A stretch of 64,000 bases of DNA. Source: Isoetes taiwanensis (taxonomy: Eukaryota; Streptophyta; Lycopodiopsida; Isoetales; Isoetaceae). The notes beneath the pieces are model-generated. The model was not told the DNA's origin. It worked only from the letters and a program-made list of their open reading frames with translations, and searched no databases. Below are positions 1-10,440 of this stretch, piece after piece; position 1 is the first letter of the stretch, and every line of letters begins with the position of its first letter. The DNA lies in the NCBI GenBank assembly GCA_021234155.1, contig JAJEKV010000023.1, positions 9,249,141 through 9,313,140 on the forward strand, written 5' to 3'. A program made the translations under genes and the position numbers.

Positions 1-1050
1 GAAAAAGGTCATGCTCCTCGTTGTTGTTTTTTCTTTTTGAGCTAGTAGAATACTCCTGGTAGTGAAAATAATATTGTCATTATGAACCGAAACCCTCTAT
101 CTAGTAGGCAGTAGAACACACATAATGCAATACTGTTGTTTCAAATCCTGTCTATTCTTAAACTAACATGTATCTGTTACTACTAGGCATAATTCCAATC
201 TGTAAGTAAGTTGCAGGGAAATGTTTGCTTGGGCGCCATAAACATCCCTCAGTATTGACCCTCAGTATTATGACGTCACGTTCAAGTTTTATTTCCTACC
301 ATTGATCTGGCAGATATTTTTTGTTTTGTGCCAGATCAAGGGCCATTAGATTTTTCAAGGCAAATATGCATGCCAACATCAATGGTGCAGAACAGATAGT
401 ATGGTTGAAATAGAACAAAGCAAAAAAAAGAAAGAAAAAAAAAAACAAAGCAATGGAGGGCATACTCTCTGCTGCCGGAATGGCTGCTGCACTCCTACAG
501 TAGCTCGACTTGCATATAAAAAAAGAAACCAAGCAACCCTGGCCTAGAGGATCGAATCTCCAGGCCTCAACGGCCTCACCACATCTCATTTTTATGATTA
601 TGATCCGTTTAACACATTCTTCCACAGCCCCATCGAAAATCAAACCTTAAACGCATCAAGTATCTGCCACAACTCCTCGGATTGCCACATCACACGCCGA
701 AGTCCAATCATCTAGAGCGCCGGAACTCCATAGCTAAGAGCTCCAGAACGGCTAGAAAGAGCCCTGTTCTGTTAAAACAGATTAGAAATCGGCTATTTTT
801 TATTGCCTTGAGGCTCTTATGTGTGGTATTGGGCCTCAAAATGGATCGACTGACCTGCTCATCTGCCCTATGCCTCTAGTGCTCACTGCTCTATTGTTCT
901 CAAAAAGCATGGCAAATCTTCGAACAGGGAAAGCTATGGAGTGCCGGAATGACTTCGCTACCATCAAAGCCAGTGTATTTGCATCTCCAGCAAAAGATTC
1001 TATGATGCTCCATCTCCAAATCTGGGTCGCCCTACAGCAGAAGTGCTGAC
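1..1050. other. Intergenic, no gene seen
   Basis: AT-rich sequence with a purine-rich run near 420-455. The open frames here are short, lack domain signatures and have no convincing splice sites. I see nothing that supports a gene. Confidence 0.4.
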
Positions 1051-1130
1051 CGACAAGAACGACAGAACAGGATCGGGGAGGACAATTCTGCTCGACAAGA
1101 ACGGCAGAACAGGATCAGGGAGGAAAATCG
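1051..1130. repeat. Two-copy 42-bp tandem repeat
   Basis: Two adjacent units of about 42 bp start at 1051 and 1093 with CGACAAGAACG(A/G)CAGAACAGG. They are near-identical. No function is evident. Confidence 0.7.
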
Positions 1131-1218
1131 TGTCCTATGTTCCAAAACCGGTCTCATGGGTTTCCAAAAACATACCTTTGCAAAAAGCACAAATAAACCC
1201 ACAAATAACCACTCCAAA

Positions 1219-1320
1219 GCATGGTTACCCGGAACCGGAACGGGAACTGGAACGGCACCCCCAAAAATCGGAACCGGAACGGGAACACTTTGGAATGGGA
1301 ACATCCAACTTTGGAGAAAA
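1219..1320. repeat. GGAAC-rich dispersed repeat, copy A
   Basis: A run of imperfect GGAACC/GGAACG hexamers. In reverse complement its edge (TTCCGGGTAACCATGCTTTGGA) resembles the edges of the related blocks at 2041-2210 and at the left end of the large duplication (38402 and 60655). This points to a dispersed repeat family rather than a chance simple repeat. Confidence 0.55.
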
Positions 1321-2040
1321 TAAATTTTGAAATCAGATTTGGCATTCCCATGGGCTAATTAATCTACTGAACTAGTTTTCAAGTTTAAAATAAAGGGTGA
1401 TGTATAATAATGGTCAAATGAAAATAAGACTCTACCGTGTTATATTATGTTATAAATATATGAAAAAACATCAGATAATTTGTGTTTTATGATAAATATT
1501 TCTTCAAAATCATCATTATAAAGAGAAATTTTACTGTTATAGCAAATGTTTATATGGCATGACAGCTTTTAAACATATTCATAGTAAAATAAAGTAGCAT
1601 TTTATGATATAAAGCATCAACAAAAAGTATTTTTATAGTTTTCAAACAGTAATTTCATGGCATTGCTATTAAAAGTAGTAGTACTAACTAATCAATTATA
1701 GCTGCAGCAATAAGCACATCATCAATATCACCATTACTTTCTTCAACAAAAGCTTTCTTCATCCTTACAATGTTCGGCATCATTGTCACTGTCATTGTCG
1801 TCATCATATTCACATGCCTTGCTACCTGCTGCTGGAGTCTGAAGTATGCATTGCTGCAAGGGCCGAGCTGCTGCTCCTCCTGGCCTAGAGAGACGGCTGT
1901 GTCTCAGCCAGACAGAATAGAAAGAGAAGAGTCTGCCCTATTAGGAATCAGAAAGAGGCAAAAAAGAATCTAGAATTCCAAAAATAACAGGGAAAATAAA
2001 GAACAAATTGTGAAAAAAAAGGCAAAAAATATTTGATAGT
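1321..2040. other. AT-rich intergenic, no gene seen
   Basis: Very AT-rich sequence between two GGAAC-rich blocks. The 67-codon frame at 1770-1973 has a hydrophobic N-terminal stretch but no other support, and I do not call it a gene. Confidence 0.35.
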
Positions 2041-2210
2041 TGGGAACAACGTTCCCAACTTACCGGAACATGCTCGGAACGTCGTTCCGAGTAGCATGCA
2101 CATTCGGAACGGGAACAAAAGTTCCCGGAACGTGGCATGCCCCGAAACGTGTTCGGAACGAGAACAGTGTTCGGAACGCCGTTCCCGGTAACTATGCTCC
2201 AAAGTAGAAA
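2041..2210. repeat. GGAAC-rich dispersed repeat, copy B
   Basis: Many overlapping GTTCC/GGAAC palindromic words. The right edge, CGTTCCCGGTAACTATGCTCCAAAG, is alignable with ACATTCCTGATAATTATAACTACAAAG at about 38455-38483 and 60712-60735. The block therefore belongs to the same family as the sequence marking the left edge of the large duplication. Confidence 0.55.
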
Positions 2211-2739
2211 CATTTCCCTTGAGCCAATTAAGCTCCTCAAATATGGCAAAACATACCCTTTTTTATATAATACACTACCAAAATCTTAGTTCTAACCATT
2301 ATCAAAATACTCTCTCACAATACAAACGAATTGGCCAAAATATATTGGGACGCTTTATTCGAGAAGATAGTGATGGGCCTAAAGTTTTGGCTACGAAAAA
2401 CTCGTTCCACCCTAATAATCTCTTAGGGCGATCCAGGCGCTTGAAGATGCCAAGATGGCAAGATGGACGGCCTTAATAGGCGAAGGGCGTGTATTGGATA
2501 TTGACGATAACTGGATCGGATCGGCACCATAAACTTTAATAAACTTTAATGATGTGGAATATCCAATGGGGCAAAATCTCTGGTTCGATCGTAGCTATAG
2601 CGCTGTCGTTGGTGCTATTGGGTAGCCCCATATGGGAAAATTCACGCCTTATATCAGATTGATGTTTGGAGATGGTGCAAGAGCTTTAACTGTCGCCAAT
2701 ATAATGGATAGACTAGCCAATATGTATAGTTCAACATCA

Positions 2740-3256
2740 AGTGTTCTAGAACAGTAGACCTATGTTTATCAGGTCACATAGACCCGACAGTATTTTCCTT
2801 GCTCAATCCGAGTCCGATCCAACAAGTTTGTACATGGTTTTACCAAGTTGCAAGAAGGTAATGATCCCTCTCCTTATGTATTCTAACTACATACCGTCCT
2901 CCATTTCAAGTAAAAGTATTTGGCTCTTTGTTGGGTCTTTAGTGACACCACTTAATGGAAAGTTATTCTCGTTGGGAAGCCATATGCAGTGTACCAGTAA
3001 GTTACGAGCCAATTTCAAGTGAATAGCTAATAATTTGTGGATGTAGTCTAATAATAAGTAAACTGAAAGTTCCAGAAATCTATGAATAAAAATTCCAGAA
3101 GTCTGTGACGAATTTACTTAGATCAACATGCATAAAATGCAGGTGTTGCTAAGTCAAACCAACAGAGCTCGTCAATCCAACAACATTGCCTTTTATTTAT
3201 ATGTTGAAAGAAGTACTTACTAGCAGTCAGTATAAACAAGTGACAATTGCTGATGG
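2740..3256 (-). repeat. Inverted partial copy of the Cys-repeat gene 3' flank
   Basis: The reverse complement aligns over its whole length with 41297-41810, the sequence directly downstream of the stop codon of the cysteine-rich gene (also 63611-64000). Shared landmarks include the poly-purine/AAGTACTT stretch, TTGGATTGACGAG, the GACTTAGCAACACC word and GGTCTATGTGACCTGAT. Similarity ends at 3256, a few bases from the position matching the stop codon. No Cys-module coding sequence follows. This is a relic of a lost third copy or a separately mobilised 3' flank. Confidence 0.85.
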
Positions 3257-3539
3257 ATTACGCAGTTTAGGCAATAAGAATAATACATTGAATCAAAATT
3301 TTGTTCAATCTCCTCAGAAGTTATCTCAGACTGCTGGATGGATTTACATCCCAAGGGCAACCCAACCACTTTTTCCTACATTGGATAAGAGTTGGAATAC
3401 ACCTGATCATTTGGTACCAGGTCCGGGGGTATTTGAGAGGATAGAGATAAAATTTCCTTGGGACCAAGACCCCAATGACATTGATTTCGTCAGGGAGGGT
3501 CCTGACCATGACAGAAAGTATTGCACAACTGCTTTTTAA
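3257..3539 (+). CDS. Unidentified ORF, probable 3' exon
   Basis: The frame is open across 3186-3539, but the first 70 bases lie in the inverted repeat, so the unique part starts near 3257. A CTCCTCAG splice-acceptor-like site lies at about 3318, followed by coding-looking sequence with GWIYIPRATQPLF and FPWDQDPNDIDFV. The C-terminal half is rich in Asp, Glu, Pro and aromatic residues, with no membrane segment or cysteine pattern. I do not recognise the family. It may be the last exon of a gene or TE gene whose start was replaced by the repeat. Confidence 0.3.
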
Positions 3540-4085
3540 GTGCCTACTTCATTAGAGCCTGTATCACAGATTTGGATTAAATTAATGAATCCATCACAAC
3601 AATTAGAGTTTACTTTCTATGATGAACAACACTCGTGAGTTTACCCTCTAGTTTATCTTTGAAGATAAACACACCTTCAGATATGTTCTCTTAGCAAATA
3701 GATGGAATCGATGCCATTGTCCAAAACTTAGCTAGCTAAATATAGTTAAATTGCACCCAATAACATACTTATTGTGCCATCAAACTAAGCATTCACCCAT
3801 CCTCTTAAGGAGTTCAAAAGATATAGAAAGCTATATATCAAACTATTCATAACCTTTTATTCTTCTAATGCATGTGAATACTTCATACTTATGCTTGTGT
3901 AGGGTGAAAGCATGTTGTAGTGGAACAAAAACGTGCATTTTAGCACCACATTTTTGGGTGCTAAGTGTGGTGGGAACTACCGAATTTGTAGTGGGAGAGG
4001 CAGTTATTTTTTCAAAAATACACATGATTACTTATTCAAAATTTTGTCCTTTCAGTCTTATTTAGGCTTTCAGCAATGTACACGA
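3540..4085. other. Intergenic, no gene seen
   Basis: AT-rich sequence. The short overlapping frames at 3843-4130 on both strands have no recognisable content. It lies upstream of the spliced gene starting at 4236 and may contain its promoter. Confidence 0.3.
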
Positions 4086-4212
4086 TCATTTTCCCTCAAA
4101 AACTCTGATCACGCTCCCTTAATCCGGTAAGACCATTTCTGATTCTGAATTTTCATTTTCCCTCAAAAACTCTGATCACGCTCCCTTAATCCGGCAAGAC
4201 CATTTCTGATTT
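4086..4212. repeat. Tandem duplication in the 5' region of the 4236 gene
   Basis: Two copies of about 60-70 bp containing CTCTGATCACGCTCCCTTAA and AAGACCATTTCTGATT sit directly upstream of the ATG at 4236. The start codon context repeats the word CTCTGATCA. This would be a duplicated 5' UTR or promoter element. Confidence 0.7.
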
Positions 4213-4235
4213 CTGGCAAGAGGATCGATCACGAA

Positions 4236-4834
4236 ATGGCTCTGATCATACCGGACTTGAATGCCACGAGATACACCTACAAGGAAATGTACAGGCAAGA
4301 AAAGCATTACGCCACACAAGAAGAAATCGAGTCTGTTTGGGGACCGAAAGTATTAGGAAAATCCACTTACAGGTGGGTTGCATTCTAGATTCGGGGATGC
4401 CCATGATTCTCTGTTGTTTAGAATATTGTTTTGTTTCATCATGCAGGTTGAAGAATCTGAGCAAGGAGAGGTATAATGAATTTATGTGCCTTTACAAAAA
4501 ATCACAGTGGGAAGTGTGCACGGGGAAGCATGGCCTCACGGACTATATGGCATTTATGTATTACCTTCACACAAAAGGAAAAGAAATAAACTGGTTGAGT
4601 TTCTGGCAACAGTTAAGAGAAAAAGGGTCTGAAGCCTCTCCGTCCCAACGTAAGAGGAAGCATGCAAGCATTTCAAATAGTGAGGAAGCAGAGCAACATG
4701 CCACAGATGATGCTTCCTCTCTTGAAATGACTAGGCCACAATTCAAGCCTCCTCAAGCTGTAAGAAGAATCTCGGGGAAAATCACTGAAAAAATAGGTAC
4801 TTTTCAACCCTCTTCTTCTGGAACCACCATATGA
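4236..4834 (+). CDS. Spliced gene of unknown function, first two exons
   Basis: Exon 1 (4236-4372) starts at an ATG in good context. A 74-bp intron (4373-4446) has GT and a TGCAG acceptor and keeps the frame across Y-R-L-K-N-L. Exon 2 is open to 4834 and could instead leave at GCT|GTAAGA (about 4760) to join a coiled-coil exon near 5532. Visible content is a charged N-terminus, SVWGPKVLGKSTY, a YNEFMCLYKKSQWEV segment and a basic Ser-rich tail with a possible nuclear signal (RKRKHA). I do not recognise the domain. Its position before phosphatase-like and Ulp1-like exons suggests these were one TE-like or lineage-specific transcription unit. Confidence 0.5.
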
Positions 4835-5039
4835 TGCAATTTAATATTGGAACTGTTATTTTCCAGCAAGGTCTAGCAAGCTTGAACAATTAGGTACACC
4901 ACTTACTTCTTCATTTGGGTGTGTTGTAAGTTATGTGTAGGAAATTTGTGCTGCTAGTTTTGAGTTGTGGTGGATAATTTCAGTTCCACGAGTATGTAGC
5001 TCCAAATGTGTTCGGGAGACAGTCATATGGTGCCAATTA

Positions 5040-5530
5040 TATGTTAATAATGTAGTTTGTAGCATATGTAGTGTCACATATAGTACCAAACGTGGTACCT
5101 TATCTGAATAGTGAATTGGCTTCCATATGTTTCTATACTTAGTGTCATATGTGATGTTAGATATGGTGATACTTGTGAATGGTGGATTGTCTGCCATATG
5201 TGGTGCCAACTGCTGCGCTAAATATTGCACCACGCTATCTGCCACATATGGGGTGGTGGATGCCTGCCGGATGTGGTGCCTTCTGTGCATTGTGGTACCA
5301 CATGTTTTGATCCACATTTTGCACCACATGTGGTGTCTTTGATGCCATTTGTGGTGCGAAGTAATGGATTACCATATGTGGTGCCTTGGGTGCATTGTGG
5401 TGCCATATGTGGTGTGGCATGTGGCACCGGTTTGGTGCCACATGCCACACCACATGTGGTGAATATGACGCCATTTGTGGTGCAAAGTTGTGGTGTGTAA
5501 AGTGGTGCCTGTTGTGTCATGTGGTACTAA
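5040..5530. repeat. Imperfect CATATGTGGTGCC repeat, intron-like
   Basis: About 25 degenerate copies of CCATATGTGGTGCC and the self-complementary CACCACATGTGGTG, with variable spacing of about 20-40 bp. The long frames on both strands across this block are products of the repeat. It lies between two probable exons (ending about 4760 and starting about 5532), so it is probably intronic. Confidence 0.75.
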
Positions 5531-5531
5531 C

Positions 5532-5876
5532 CTTGGATTACTTTCCAGTTGAATTCAACAGGACACTGGGAGAATGGATCAATTCTACAAGATCGAAGTG
5601 ATTCAGTAAAGGCAAGGTTGCAAACTTGTGATCAAAGCACCGAGGTGCTACAAATGAAGGTTCAAACAACTTGAGTTCGGCATCGAGAAGATGAATAAAG
5701 ATTTAAAAAAATGGGAAGGAATGATTAAGGATAAACCAAGTTGTGCAGACGGTATTCGGGCTATATGCCAAGATATAGAGGCTGAGCTGAAGGAACTATT
5801 ACCAGAACTTGAGCAGAGAAAAATCGAGGAGCTTAATCTGCTGTCGGCCGAGGAAGCGGAACACAACAAGCATTGA
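5532..5876 (+). CDS. Coiled-coil exon, one frameshift
   Basis: A TTTCCAG acceptor at about 5531 is followed by an open frame reading NSTGHWENGSILQD and continuing to about 5660. The frame then shifts to 5691-5876, which contains MNKDLKKWEGMIK and a Glu/Leu-rich heptad-like stretch (ELKELLPELEQRKIEEL). The amphipathic, highly charged character predicts a coiled coil. Without the shift the two parts would be one exon. It is likely part of the gene that starts at 4236. Confidence 0.45.
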
Positions 5877-5879
5877 AAG

Positions 5880-6094
5880 TCTTTGGAACCAAGGTTAGAG
5901 AGGTTTCTGTCTTGCAAGGACCTCTTCCTTTATTTGTCTTGGATCCACTACTTCCAGATCTTGATAAGGCTGAAGATTATGGTAGTGGTGTCCATTTACG
6001 TGGCAAGATCCTCCGGTGGATGGGAAAACCATTACCAACTTTGATTGTTGAATGCACTCACCAATACCATCTTCCATGTCTTTCGACCTCTTGA
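5880..6094 (+). CDS. Possible further exon, unidentified
   Basis: An open frame follows the coiled-coil exon with VLQGPLPLFVLDPLLPDLD and GKILRWMGKPLPTL. It has no recognised motif, and its relation to the neighbouring exons is inferred only from position and strand. Confidence 0.25.
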
Positions 6095-6385
6095 GGTACT
6101 TCATAACAAAATTCACGGAAGTGCTTAGTATAATTGTATTCTCATTGACAAATTTATGTTCACTTTGCGGGATTTGTAATCATTGTTGCATTGAGAATTT
6201 TGTCATGAATTTTCTACAAACATGGGTACAAGCCTTAGGTGTGAGTAGGGAGGATCAAAAGCAACTTCAAGCTACTGAGGCACTTACAGGTGAGCACTTA
6301 TAGGTAGCTTAGTTTACATGCTAAGGGCCTGATGTAAGGGACATATGCCAATTAGGATTAGTGGACTTCCTAATCTTTCACCCTG

Positions 6386-6682
6386 GCTTAGTCTCTTTCG
6401 TTTGTCCTGTTTGATGTATCTAATTTGCCCCCTAGGATGAGGTCGCTCACTCATTTTAGGTGGCGAATTAGATACATCAAGCAGGAAACTCGAAAAGGGA
6501 GTAAGCCCGACATAAAACAAGATAGCAATCTTTCATCCTGGCTTAGTCTCTTCCATCCTGGCTGGCTTAGTCTCTTTTGCTTGTCCTGTTTGTTGCATCT
6601 ATAGTGCCCCCTGGGATGAGATCGCTCGCTCATTTTAGGGGGCACTATAGATATATATAAACAGGAACATCGTAAAGAGAGT
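6386..6682. repeat. Two homologous long hairpins in tandem
   Basis: Two copies, about 6398-6493 and 6572-6682, each preceded by the same CCTGGCTTAGTCTCTTT lead-in. Each folds into a hairpin of about 35-45 bp with an 8-nt loop (GTCGCTCA, ATCGCTCG). The stems differ between copies but the pairing is kept (AATTTG with CGAATT versus ATAGTG with CACTAT). They are probably fold-back mini-elements or structured RNA segments in an intron. Confidence 0.75.
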
Positions 6683-6750
6683 AAAAAAGTCTGGAGCTTA
6701 GTTAAAAAAACCAAAGCATAGTTACAATCAATTGTGATTCAATTCCAGGT

Positions 6751-7140
6751 TTGCAGAGCATGGTGCCGTTTACTAATTCAGGTCTAACTGTTCATACTGG
6801 TGGCAATGACTTTGTGAGTCTATATAGCACACCAAAAAGGGAATTATTTTCTACCCTCAAAGGTAACCAAGTCTTGTTTGATGCAATTGGGATATGTAGC
6901 TTACTTCTTCATCCCTACTTTGTAGATATAGAGGTACAATGTGGTCAGGTAGGGGGACAAGACACTGACACCCCTTCGAAAGCATTAGACACAGATAGAA
7001 ACTCGGGCAAATCAGAAGATGCATCAGGTTACAGGAACTCGGACAAATCAGTAGATGTCAACAAATTAGTAGGTGCATCAAGTCAAGCTCCAGTAGGTGC
7101 TCCAACTGGACAACAATCTACGGATCGTGAGATGCATTAA
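6751..7140 (+). CDS. Ser/Asp-rich ORF, probable exon
   Basis: The frame enters from a CAATTCCAG acceptor at about 6748 and runs to a stop at 7140. The N-terminal third has VPFTNSGLTVHTGG and LYSTPKRELFSTLKGN. The rest is low-complexity with repeated NSGKSED/NSDKSVD and GASSQAPVGAP-type words. It is probably a linker region upstream of the phosphatase-like domain. No catalytic motif is seen. Confidence 0.35.
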   Translation: MQSMVPFTNSGLTVHTGGNDFVSLYSTPKRELFSTLKGNQVLFDAIGICSLLLHPYFVDIEVQCGQVGGQDTDTPSKALDTDRNSGKSEDASGYRNSDKSVDVNKLVGASSQAPVGAPTGQQSTDREMH

Positions 7141-7489
7141 GTCATGCTCCACACCAATCTGCCAAATCAGCAGATGCATCGGGTTATGATCTGAACAAAT
7201 CGTTTCGGTGAATGTAAGTCACAAGGTAACTTCCCACCTTTTGTGCCTGTCTTCTTTTTAATTTGACCCATATAGTTACCGACATTTAAATTTTTGCAAA
7301 TTTGGAAGTGTCTCGGAGAAAAAGCAAGAGCGAATTCCAAGCAAAAGACACCTCCAAGACATTCGAGGCAGAAGTTTCCAGCCCCCGACGAAGAGATGCC
7401 GGGCGTAAGTTTCCAGCCCCGCACCAAGAAATGCTGAACGAAGTTTCCAGCCCTGCACCAACTCTGTCCATGTAGAAGATTACAAGGTT

Positions 7490-8059
7490 AAGCCCAATCC
7501 TGCTTGTTTTTTACTACAATGGAGTTCTGGGTAGAAGCTATGACAAGAGTGAGTTACTACCCACTGCCAAAGAAGTTGGTGTTAAGTTGATCACACTTAA
7601 CAGAACCAAGTGGGTAGTAACTAGACCAGGCTGGGCCGAGTTCATAGATTGGTGCAGTCAGAATTTTCATATAGCACTTTGGTCCAGCCTGTAGGCTCAA
7701 AACTTGAGAATCATAGTTAAGGGAGCATTGATGAAACACAAGGACAAATTCAAGTTCATATGGAATGTCCGGGATCGATTGTACCAACACAAATTTATTT
7801 AACAGTAAAAAGCCAATTTTTTTGAAGCACCTCAAAAAGGTCTACGACGAATTTTCAGGTTTCACAAAAGAGAACGTGCTTCTCATTGATGACAGCAGAT
7901 ACAAAGGGTACCTCAATGAGTCAAACACCATGATCTGTCCAAACGGTGGAGCCCCAAGCCAGTAGATGGCAATTTCCTCATGAATGATCTAAAGGTTTGG
8001 CCGGGGGTTGTCAAGGCGGGGAATGTGCCAAGTTATGTCGAAAGCAACAAAATTTGAAT
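7490..8059 (+). pseudogene. FCP1/NIF-like (HAD) phosphatase domain, broken
   Basis: Across several frames this reads as a HAD-superfamily NIF/FCP1 phosphatase domain. Motif I is at 7503-7532 (LVFYYNGVLG), then RPGWAEFIDW and IALWSS at 7620-7690, then FLKHLKKVYDEF and the DD motif VLLIDDSRYKGYLN near 7880. It closes with VPSYVESNKI and a stop near 8059. Known family members use the first Asp of motif I as nucleophile, and here that position is Tyr, so the domain should be inactive. A TAG at 7692-7694 and at least two frame changes also break it. It lies directly before the Ulp1-like region on the same strand. Confidence 0.65.
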
Positions 8060-8199
8060 ATGTTTGACACGAGAGTCAAATTTGTATTAATATGATGAAA
8101 AAACATAGAACTAAAGCCTAGGGAAAAGATATTGTGTATATGATGTAACCTCTCTTGACTTTTTAATATAAACAAAGTTTTACTTCAATTGTTCATTTC

Positions 8200-9218
8200 T
8201 TGGCTATTTCAATGTTCCTCAAGGTTTTCAATGATCTTCCATTTGCTGAATGTAACTTACACCACCAAAGACGAGGACTGCGCAGTGTTAAGAGCACATC
8301 CGACCGGAACACTTGCCACTTGAAGTGTTTAAAGGACAGCAGGAGCCTCTTGTGCTTGATCAAGAGGCAATCAGAATATTGGAGAAAAGTAGGGATTGGT
8401 TCAGTGAGAGGATAGTCCATTTCTTCATGAGGTTAGTAATTTAATATAAACAACTCATATTTGAAGTCTTCTGTTGTTTCTTAAATCATCTTGTTTTACT
8501 AGACCTTGGACTTTGGCAGGTGTATGCACCAATTCTGCATCAAGCATGACATGGAACAGAGGTTCCATTTCATGGATCCGCTCATTTACACATTACTGTC
8601 GAACGAGCTTGCTTCAAAGGACAAACTGTTGAACCCTCAACTTGCAATTTTGGAATGTACCATTCGCGCCAAAGATGTTATCAAAAGCATTGGACCGGTG
8701 TATGTCATTGTAGGTCTTGGAGGTCAGCCGGTTAAATGTCGGCCGGTGTGTACCATTTTGATGACCTAGAAATGTACAAGGGCTCCGAGGCTTTGTCATG
8801 AGTTTTGTTGAGGATGCAAACACAAAATTCCCAAGCACCATAAAGTTGCGCCACAAGAAAATTACAAGTTCCCCCACTCAGTCTGATTGCTGGTCGTGTG
8901 GTCCTGCTATATGTGTCTTTGTAAAGAAAGTTGTGGCTGCAGTAATGCGAGACTTGGACATACTATCCCAATGCAAGGTGAGTTCAGAATTTGAAGGTAT
9001 TACTCATCCAATGTGAGGCCCGATATGTTTGTTGTGGTGTACCAATTTCTAGTGGCGAAATTTTGTTGGACACGCTGAGAATGATGATTGATGTTGTGAA
9101 GCACGGTTGCTCTAGTAATGAAGTCGAGGTTGATGAGATCAATAGATCTTTACTTGTAATCACATGTTTGTATTATTGTAACCAAAGAGGTTATTCTTGT
9201 AACCTATTCTTTCATTGA
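8200..9218 (+). pseudogene. Ulp1-like (C48) cysteine protease remnant
   Basis: Pieces in several frames form a Ulp1-type protease C-terminal half. They include ILEKSRDWFSERI before 8430, FHFMDPLIYTLLSNEL near 8570, a YHFDDLEMYKG segment that may carry the catalytic His/Asp region near 8745, and TQSDCWSCGPAIC near 8880, matching the Gln and Cys active-site motif. A GTGAGT donor follows at about 8980. Ulp1 proteases cleave SUMO-like modifiers, and plant DNA transposons often carry captured copies. Frame changes at about 8740-8800 and loss of a continuous N-terminal half argue for a pseudogene. Confidence 0.6.
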
Positions 9219-9329
9219 CACTCTAATGTACATTGTTGTATACTTATTGTATACAATAGACTTTTCTGGCTGACTAGAGCAACACTCTGGTGGAGTTCAA
9301 ATCTCCAGAAGAAATTGATGTATTCAAAG

Positions 9330-10165
9330 ATTCATGACAATGTGGTGATACATGTCGTGATAGATGTGGTGATGCAAATGGTGCATGTGGTGAATCATGT
9401 GGTGAATCATGTGGTGAATCATAGGTGGCATTTTGGAGCCTACGTGGCATGTTGGAGTCTAGGTGGCATGTTTGAGCCACCTTGGCATGTTGGAGCCTAG
9501 GTGGCATATTTGAGCCACCTTGGCATGCTTGAGCCTTTACATGACCTTTGTTACATGTTTGACTTTCATTGACCAACATGTTTGGTGATGCAAATGGTGC
9601 ATGTGGTGAATCATGTGATGCATTTGGTGAATCATGTGGTGAATCATAGGTGGCATGTTGGAGCTTACGTGGCATGTTGGAGCCTAGGTGGCATATTTGA
9701 GCCACCTTGGCATGCTTGAGCCTTTACATGACCTTTGTTACATGTTTGACTTTCATTGACCAACATGTTTGGTGATGCAAATGGTGCATGTGGTGAATCA
9801 TGTGGTGCATTTGGTGAATCATGTGGTGAATCATAGATGGCATGTTGGAGCTTACGTGGCATGTTGGAGCCTAGGTGGCATGTTTGAGCCACCTTGGCAT
9901 GTTGGAGCCTAGGTGGCATATTTGAGCCACCTTGGCATGCTTGAGCCTTTACATGACCTTTGTTACATGTTTGACTTTCATTGACCAACATGTTTGGTGA
10001 TGCAAATGGTGCATGTGGTGAATCATGTGGTGCATTTGGTGAATCATGTGGTGAATCATAGGTGGCATGTTGGAGCTTACGTGGCATGTTGTAGCCTAGG
10101 TGGCATGTTTGAGCCACCTTGGCATGTTGGAGCCTAGGTGGCATATTTGAGCCTAGGTGAAGCGT
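9330..10165. repeat. Hierarchical satellite array
   Basis: Three or more higher-order units, marked by TTACATGACCTTTGTTACATG at about 9537, 9725 and 9951, are spaced about 188 and 226 bp apart. The size difference equals one extra inner unit of about 38 bp (TTGAGCCACCTTGGCATG and GTTGGAGCCTAGGTGGCAT). Each unit also contains 12-bp CATGTGGTGAAT repeats. The long minus-strand frames in this block are repeat translations, not genes. Confidence 0.9.
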
Positions 10166-10440
10166 AAGTCAACAATTGAAGTCAACAATCAATTTACACT
10201 AGCTAATTATAACTAAAATTACTAAACAAGTGCCAAGCCAACATAATATGATTGATGTCCAAAAAAGAATGGTCATTTCAGGATAGATATTTTTTTTTTA
10301 TGTTTTTTAGAAAATAAAATAATGGTCATTTCAAGGTTATTATTAGTATCCTACTAAATCATGACGATTAAGATACTAATGGTACGAAATCCTAAAATCG
10401 TAGCCTACGAAATTAATTTCACGCCAGCCTTTATAGGCTA
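10166..10440. other. AT-rich spacer, no gene seen
   Basis: AT-rich with a poly-T run near 10290. No repeats or coding signals are recognised. Confidence 0.3.

Noticed and set aside
5218-5520. Overlapping frames on both strands in the CATATGTGGTG block
   Set aside because: Products of repeat periodicity. Frames on both strands are equally open.
9274-10144. Long minus-strand frames of 143 and 159 codons with repeated SPHDSPN
   Set aside because: They follow the satellite unit exactly and have no start, splice or domain support.
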